DNA of 10,017 bases from contig BNVH01000101.1 of NCBI GenBank assembly GCA_025997955.1, forward strand, positions 1-10,017, written 5' to 3'. Origin of the DNA: Synergistales bacterium (GTDB lineage Bacteria; Synergistota; Synergistia; Synergistales; Aminobacteriaceae). The notes beneath the pieces are model-generated. The model did no database searches. It was not told the DNA's origin and worked only from the letters and a program-made list of their open reading frames with translations. Positions 6,506-10,017 of the stretch are shown one piece after another. A program made the position numbers and the translations under genes. Position 1 is the stretch's first letter, and each line of letters opens with the position of its first letter.

Positions 6506-7984
6506 TTAGTTGCAACAATCCCGCATATTTTCCCCGAACAAATCCTCTAAAACATCGTCGTGACAGCGATAGATGGCAAAACCGGCGCTCACGCCTTTTG
6601 AGCCGTAGACGATAAACTCCATAGGAGGTTTTTCGTCGATGTCCTTAAACTGTATAACCTGGTTTGAGACCGGCGCGGGGACCACGTTTGTCAATATTGG
6701 GCCGTCCGCCCTGGTCAAGACTACAGCCATCCGGTTGGCGTCCTTGGCGACGCGATAGATAACTATCAAATCATCCTGCCCGTCGTCGTTCAGGTCTTGC
6801 GCGGCCGCGCAGATAATCTCGCGCTCCGGCATTTGACTTTTAAAGATGTCGAGCAGCGAAGCCGCGAAAGCGTCTTGAGCGTTCAGCAACAAAAACGCCG
6901 CGACGAGCGCGCAAAACAATCTGACCAAGCGCAGCCAAGCCGGACGCAGCGCCATTCCCAAGACGAGCAGCGCGCAAAGCGTCCTTGCGAGGCTTGACGG
7001 GTCGAGCGAGAGATAGTTGGATAGCCTAAGCGAGCGCATACTCGCCGCCATATCCATGAACGGCACGAAGTCCGGCATCAAGATGAGGTTGACGACATAT
7101 CCCGAAACGAGAGCGCCGAGGGTGACTATGACGAAATAAAGAACGGCGGTGCGGCGTCCGATAAGCCTGTAGAGCGTCAAAAGCTCCGGCAAGTTCGTGG
7201 CGACTCCGGCCAAGAGAAACGTGACGGCCACACCGGGCGCCGCCCCACTGGCCACGAGCATGGCGATAAATGGGATATGCCCCACGGCGCAGATGTACAT
7301 CACAGAGCCAAGCATGGCCACTCCAGTCAAGGAAAGCATGCTTGGGTTGCCCAAGTTGGCGCGGATAAATCCGGCTGGGACCAAAACCGCTATCAACCCC
7401 ATGAGAACCATGCCAAGGCATACGTACTTAGAGACCATAGGCCCCAGTTCTCCAAACCCCCATGCAAGTCCGCTAAAAAAACGCTTTCGCCAAGGCACGG
7501 CGACATTTGGTAAAGACGCGACGCCTTGTGTATCTACATCGGCAAGGCAAAGCTCAGGCCCCGCCAAGGCGTTCCCGGCTAAGCCTACAACGAAAGACAA
7601 CAGCACGCCGGAGGTGACATAAAGTAGCGTCAGTTCCGGCCCAAGAAAACCTAAACCCAAGAGGATAGCGGCGGGGTTCGTGACGGGAGTGGCGGTCATA
7701 AAAGCGAGCGTAGGCCCTACGTAAGCGCCGCTATAATAAAGGCTGACGCCCAAAGGGATTATCCCGCAACTGCATATCGGCAGCAGTAGCCCGGAGGCCA
7801 CGGCCTTTAAGATGGACCCGGGGCGAGCGTTACCGAGCGAGCGCTGCAAAAATTCTGGACTCAGAAAATTGCGAAGGATACCGGCCGCGGCAAAGCTGAC
7901 GGTCAGCCACACAGCTGTTCCGTTCAGCCCCTCCCAGGATACGAGCAGGATTCGCGCAAAACGTTCTAACGCTACTTCAAGCAT
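6506..7984 (-). CDS. saoE: SO_0444/ArsP-type efflux permease (SaoE-like) fused to a SaoC-like CC-terminal domain
   Basis: 492 residues in two parts. Residues 1-345 are a polytopic permease of the ArsP_1/YraQ/SO_0444 type: LLPICSCGIIPLGVSLYYSG (68-87, with C71 and C73) and AFMTATPVTNPAAILLG are hallmark motifs, and a related half follows (GHIPFIAMLVASGAAPGV; AGVATNLPELL). Such permeases export metals, metalloids or organo-metalloids. Residues 344-374 look like a former signal peptide (basic stretch, hydrophobic run, AQDAFA) and lead into a 118-residue soluble domain facing outward by inference. That domain has a calcium-loop-like DLNDDGQDDLIV (397-408) and ends RDCCN, resembling remembered SaoC proteins that end Cys-Cys or Sec-Cys. 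No SaoC is encoded separately. The start overlaps saoT's end by 13 bases with a weak ribosome site, so translation is probably coupled. Confidence 0.85.
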   Translation of the reverse strand: MLEVALERFARILLVSWEGLNGTAVWLTVSFAAAGILRNFLSPEFLQRSLGNARPGSILKAVASGLLLPICSCGIIPLGVSLYYSGAYVGPTLAFMTATPVTNPAAILLGLGFLGPELTLLYVTSGVLLSFVVGLAGNALAGPELCLADVDTQGVASLPNVAVPWRKRFFSGLAWGFGELGPMVSKYVCLGMVLMGLIAVLVPAGFIRANLGNPSMLSLTGVAMLGSVMYICAVGHIPFIAMLVASGAAPGVAVTFLLAGVATNLPELLTLYRLIGRRTAVLYFVIVTLGALVSGYVVNLILMPDFVPFMDMAASMRSLRLSNYLSLDPSSLARTLCALLVLGMALRPAWLRLVRLFCALVAAFLLLNAQDAFAASLLDIFKSQMPEREIICAAAQDLNDDGQDDLIVIYRVAKDANRMAVVLTRADGPILTNVVPAPVSNQVIQFKDIDEKPPMEFIVYGSKGVSAGFAIYRCHDDVLEDLFGENMRDCCN

Positions 7985-8247
7985 TCGGATTCTATTGTTT
8001 GCGCCGCGTTTGACAGCGCGTCCTCAATGACGCGAGCGGAAAGTGTATCGATGCGGAGATGCCCGTTAATTATTAACGTCCCTTTGCTGATCATGCCATA
8101 TTTTTTGAGATATTCAAAATCTTTCCCGGCACGGTAGACGCGGACGTCAAAAACGCCTGGGTGACGCTTCGCTACTTCTTCAACAGTACGCGCGTGCGCG
8201 TCACAACATGGACAGGTGTTGATAAATTCGACTTGTATTTTTTGCAT
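7972..8247 (-). CDS. saoT: Small thioredoxin-like protein with CPCC motif (SaoT-like)
   Basis: A 91-residue thioredoxin-fold protein without signal peptide: first strand MQKIQVEFIN, active-site motif T-C12-P-C14-C15, then a helix, a VRVYRAGKDFEYLKKYGM segment and a LIINGHLRI strand, as in small redox-active disulfide proteins. The three cysteines give more than one possible pair. The usual cis-proline before the third strand is absent: the sequence reads SKGTLIING where relatives typically have STPALVING. The ATG at 8247 is preceded by GGAGGA 9 bases upstream, the best ribosome site in the operon. The frame is open for 43 further codons to an ATG at 8376 lacking a ribosome site, so I treat that part as leader. 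First gene of the operon; probably reduces or relays the thiol-bound substrate. Confidence 0.8.
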   Translation of the reverse strand: MQKIQVEFINTCPCCDAHARTVEEVAKRHPGVFDVRVYRAGKDFEYLKKYGMISKGTLIINGHLRIDTLSARVIEDALSNAAQTIESECLK

Positions 8248-8403
8248 AGTACAGATTCCTCCACATTCGGTCACTGAGCGGAGGACGCGATTCCTTAGGA
8301 ATGCATCCCGTGCATTGCGCACAGGCACATCAGGTAAAGCCGGTAAATTTTGCCACTGTATTTCTCCCGTCGGCATAGTTTAGCGATTGCCACCGATGCC
8401 ATT
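8248..8403 (-). promoter_or_regulatory. Long 5' leader of the operon
   Basis: About 156 bases separate the predicted transcription start (near 8403) from the saoT ATG. No known riboswitch is recognised. It contains an 11-bp palindrome TTCCTTAGGAA (8291-8301) partly overlapping an inverted repeat AATGCA-n5-TGCATT (8300-8316), which could form small hairpins or bind a regulator. The saoT frame stays open through it from an ATG at 8376, encoding a possible 43-residue extension ending ECGGICT, but that ATG has no ribosome-binding site. Confidence 0.5.
8257..8262 (-). promoter_or_regulatory. Ribosome-binding site that fixes the saoT start
   Basis: The minus strand reads GGAGGA nine bases before the ATG at 8247. 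This decides for the 91-residue product over the 134-residue frame starting at 8376. Confidence 0.8.
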
Positions 8404-8409
8404 TATATT

Positions 8410-8437
8410 ATTGTAACGCAAGGACAAGCGCTGTCAA
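8410..8437 (-). promoter_or_regulatory. Sigma-70-type promoter of the sao-like operon
   Basis: The minus strand has a perfect -35 TTGACA (8437-8432), a 16-base spacer and -10 TACAAT (8415-8410), one mismatch from consensus. Predicted start of transcription is near 8403. Directly upstream (8441-8457) lies AT-rich sequence with two TGTAAAT direct repeats, which could act as an UP element. This is the only strong promoter I see for the minus-strand genes, and gaps of 23 bases or less downstream suggest one transcript of about 8 kb. Confidence 0.75.
8423..8435. promoter_or_regulatory. Dyad overlapping the operon -35 box (candidate operator)
   Basis: GACAAGCGCTGTC has 4-bp inverted arms (GACA/TGTC) with AGCGCT, itself a palindrome, inside. 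It overlaps the -35 hexamer and enters the spacer, a place where repressors or MerR-like regulators bind. No regulator gene is present in the window, so the cognate protein is unknown. Confidence 0.35.
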
Positions 8438-8493
8438 GATATGTAAATTTTGTAAATCCTTTATCACATCTTTTCTAACAGGAAACCAACCGC

Positions 8494-8499
8494 TATAAT
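8494..8499 (+). promoter_or_regulatory. -10 box of the Rpn-like gene
   Basis: A perfect TATAAT. The -35 position (about 8471-8476, TTTTCT, 17-base spacer) is poor and there is no extended -10 TG. Transcription would start at about 8506, exactly on the first in-frame ATG, so that ATG is unlikely to be the start of a normal leadered message. The box sits divergently, about 60-85 bases from the operon promoter. Confidence 0.5.
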
Positions 8500-8553
8500 C
8501 TAACCATGCAAAGAAATCTCAAAAAAATCTCAAAGAAAGGCGGTGTGACGGCT

Positions 8554-9543
8554 ATGACAAAAAAACCGAAAGCTCAGGAAAAACCAAAGGCTCAGGAGAA
8601 CGCCACTCAGGAGCCCGTCAGAACGCCCTCGCCATTCCGGCATACAAACGATTACGTCTTCAAGAGAATCTTTAGTGACAAAGAAGTCCTGAGTGATTTG
8701 CTCTCAGGGCTTCTCAAAGAGAGCGTGACTGTAGTTGAGATACTCAACCCAGAGATTCCTCCTGAGTCCTTTACAGACAAACTCAGCCGGATGGATATTC
8801 TGGCAAGAGACTCAAATAAAGACCTCTTTAACGCTGAAGTGCAAGTTCGGTATCACGAGGGGTTTGACGACAGAATCGCTTATTACGGCGCTAAAGCCCA
8901 TTCCGACTCACTGAAGAAAGGAGACGAATACGCCGAGGCCAGACGCACAGTAATGGTGGATATATTGGACTTTAAGCACACGAAGTTAGCCGACGTTCCG
9001 CGTTACCACACGACGTTCATGCTTCGCAGTGAGGACGCCTCGATCACTCTTACGGAGAAGTTCTCCATTCACTACGTCGAAGTCCCAAAGATAACGGATT
9101 TACTGAACGACGCGACATTTGACAGCCTGAGCAAAGAGGATAAGTGGGTGTTGTTTTTGAATAACTGTGGAGGTGAAGTTATGGAGCGCATATCCAAAGA
9201 AGAACCGATGATAGCCAAGGCCATTACCATAGGAGAGATATTCAAACGCGACAAGGCCGAACAGGAGAGAGCCCGTCAGCGTGATGACGCTATCATGAAC
9301 TGGAAGCTGACCGTGGGGCCTATTTATCAGAAGGGACTCAGAGAGGGGATAGAGAAGGGTATAGAGAAGGGGATAGAGAAGGGGATGGAGAAGGGGATGG
9401 AGAAGGGACGCAATAAGGGGCTGAAAGAGGGGTTAGAGAAGGGGCGTGAAGAAACGGCTCGAGCTATGCGTTTAGACAACTTACCCATCGAAACGATCAG
9501 TAAATACACGGGTCTGCCCGAAAGCGTTATTCTTTCTTTGTAA
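8554..9543 (+). CDS. Rpn-family PD-(D/E)XK nuclease / putative transposase
   Basis: A 329-residue protein (345 if started at 8506). The N-terminal tail carries a KPKAQE duplication. The core starts SPFRHTNDYVFKRIFSD, the usual opening of PDDEXK_2/Rpn proteins, and has the catalytic set D81 (MDILARD), E95 and Q97 (NAEVQVRYHEGFDDR). The C-terminal part is a charged helix ending in an I/M-E-K-G tetrapeptide repeat, common in this family. Known Rpn members are DNA endonucleases promoting RecA-independent recombination, and some take part in phage defence; the role of this one is unknown. I prefer ATG 8554 because AAGGCGG lies 10 bases upstream and the TATAAT at 8494-8499 puts the transcript start on the 8506 ATG. 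It converges with the flagellin gene, only 7 bases apart. Confidence 0.88.
   Translation: MTKKPKAQEKPKAQENATQEPVRTPSPFRHTNDYVFKRIFSDKEVLSDLLSGLLKESVTVVEILNPEIPPESFTDKLSRMDILARDSNKDLFNAEVQVRYHEGFDDRIAYYGAKAHSDSLKKGDEYAEARRTVMVDILDFKHTKLADVPRYHTTFMLRSEDASITLTEKFSIHYVEVPKITDLLNDATFDSLSKEDKWVLFLNNCGGEVMERISKEEPMIAKAITIGEIFKRDKAEQERARQRDDAIMNWKLTVGPIYQKGLREGIEKGIEKGIEKGMEKGMEKGRNKGLKEGLEKGREETARAMRLDNLPIETISKYTGLPESVILSL
9349..9408 (+). repeat. Five 12-bp tandem repeats inside the Rpn-like gene
   Basis: The unit ATAGAGAAGGGG occurs five times with one- or two-base changes, encoding IEKG, IEKG, IEKG, MEKG, MEKG. Degenerate copies continue to about 9456 (NKGLKEGLEKG). Since 12 is a multiple of three, gain or loss of units keeps the frame and only changes the length of the charged C-terminal helix. 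Confidence 0.95.
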
Positions 9544-9550
9544 TTTTTCG

Positions 9551-10017
9551 CTATCTCAGCAGCGACAGTACACTTTGCGGAAGCTGATTGGCCTGCGACA
9601 GCATAGCCGTCCCGGACTGCGTGAGAATCTGCAATCTCGTGAAATTGAGCATTTCCTTAGACATATCGGCGTCTCTGATACGGCTTTCGGCGGCGGTCGT
9701 GTTTGTGGAGGCGGTTGTCAGATTGGTGATGGTGTGCTCTAACCTGTTCTGATACGCGCCAAGCGTTGCGCGTTGTTTTGAGACTTTGGTGATAGCGGCG
9801 TCGAGCTTCGTGATGGCTCGAGAAGCGAGTTCTCTTGAGACAACCAATATACCGTCAAGCCCCAAAGCTGACGCGCTCATATTGCCCAAGCGCACCGTCA
9901 GGTCTTCCTGTTCGTTCGCCCCTACCTGCAACACTGTTTCGTTGTTCGCTATGTGGACTATAGTCGTGTAGGGCTCTGAGATTTGGGAGAAGTTATAGCT
10001 TTTAGTCTTCTCGTTCC
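9551..10017 (-). CDS. Flagellin, C-terminal part (partial, runs off right edge)
   Basis: The last 154 codons of a flagellin; the 5' part lies beyond the window. The frame is open from 10015 to the TAG at 9553-9551. VLQVGANEQ precedes the conserved D1/D0 region, and the end, RIRDADMSKEMLNFTRLQI and SGTAMLSQANQLPQSVLSLL, is the classic flagellin C-terminal domain that forms the filament core and carries export and assembly contacts. The S-V-L-S-L-L-R ending and lack of extra domains resemble Synergistota and other anaerobic bacterial flagellins, which informs the taxonomic guess. It faces the Rpn-like gene tail to tail with 7 bases between them and no visible terminator hairpin. Confidence 0.95.
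   Translation of the reverse strand, partial: NEKTKSYNFSQISEPYTTIVHIANNETVLQVGANEQEDLTVRLGNMSASALGLDGILVVSRELASRAITKLDAAITKVSKQRATLGAYQNRLEHTITNLTTASTNTTAAESRIRDADMSKEMLNFTRLQILTQSGTAMLSQANQLPQSVLSLLR

Noticed and set aside
6506..6955. Internal ATG at 6955 that could start a separate SaoC protein from the permease frame
   Set aside because: It would begin right at the signal-peptide-like stretch, but the only Shine-Dalgarno-like bases (GGGA) touch the ATG with no spacing. A plain fusion is the simpler reading.
343..8247. Selenocysteine UGA codons within the operon
   Set aside because: All frames run without internal TGA and the expected positions are TGC or TGT.
8376..8378. ATG at 8376-8374 as the saoT start
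   Set aside because: There is no ribosome site, and the added 43 residues precede the first strand of the thioredoxin fold; GGAGGA before 8247 is far better.
9505..9550. Terminator between the Rpn-like gene and flagellin
   Set aside because: The only hairpin, CGGG-TCTG-CCCG at about 9510-9521, has a 4-bp stem inside the coding region and is not followed directly by a T run.

Overview
The window looks like an anaerobic, flagellated bacterium. A Synergistota member is my best guess: the flagellin C-terminus, the glycine/lysine repeat tail on the Rpn-type protein and the set of anaerobic redox genes all fit. I cannot exclude Desulfobacterota or an anaerobic Firmicute. Coding density is high, nearly all on the minus strand, with no RNA genes, CRISPR array or complete insertion sequence visible.

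Layout: (1) Positions 1-169 hold the 5' end of a minus-strand gene, perhaps a PD-(D/E)XK/Rpn-like protein, which runs off the left edge. (2) Positions 170-342 are non-coding and contain a 64-bp inverted-repeat element. (3) Positions 343-8247 are one tightly packed minus-strand operon, transcribed right to left: thioredoxin-like protein, permease with a fused C-terminal domain, two different substrate-binding proteins, ABC permease, ABC ATPase, DsrE-like protein, and a molybdopterin oxidoreductase with a fused iron-sulfur tail. (4) Positions 8248-8553 are a divergent control region with a near-consensus promoter for the operon and a TATAAT box for the plus-strand gene. (5) Positions 8554-9543 encode an Rpn-family nuclease-like protein with a repetitive tail. 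(6) Positions 9551-10017 are the 3' part of a flagellin gene.

The operon is the main interest. From memory, and not checked, its first seven genes match the 'SAO' (selenocysteine-assisted organometal) families: SaoT, SaoE, SaoC, SaoX, SaoB, SaoP, SaoA and SaoD. In many anaerobes several of these are selenoproteins. Here every recognisable position is cysteine, with no in-frame UGA. The cysteine motifs (CPCC in SaoT, CC near the end of the SaoE/SaoC fusion, CC in SaoB, CxxC in SaoD) suggest handling of a soft metal or organometal. A plausible reading is that the two binding proteins and SaoP/SaoA import a ligand, thiol proteins pass it on, and the SaoE domain exports a product.

Two departures from the system as I remember it stand out. 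SaoC is fused to the efflux permease, apparently signal peptide included. And the MerB-like lyase (SaoL) is missing from the window, while a cytoplasmic molybdenum or tungsten enzyme with a built-in two-cluster ferredoxin tail closes the operon. A triplicated short sequence at the saoP/saoA junction and the dyad over the operon promoter are smaller features worth attention.
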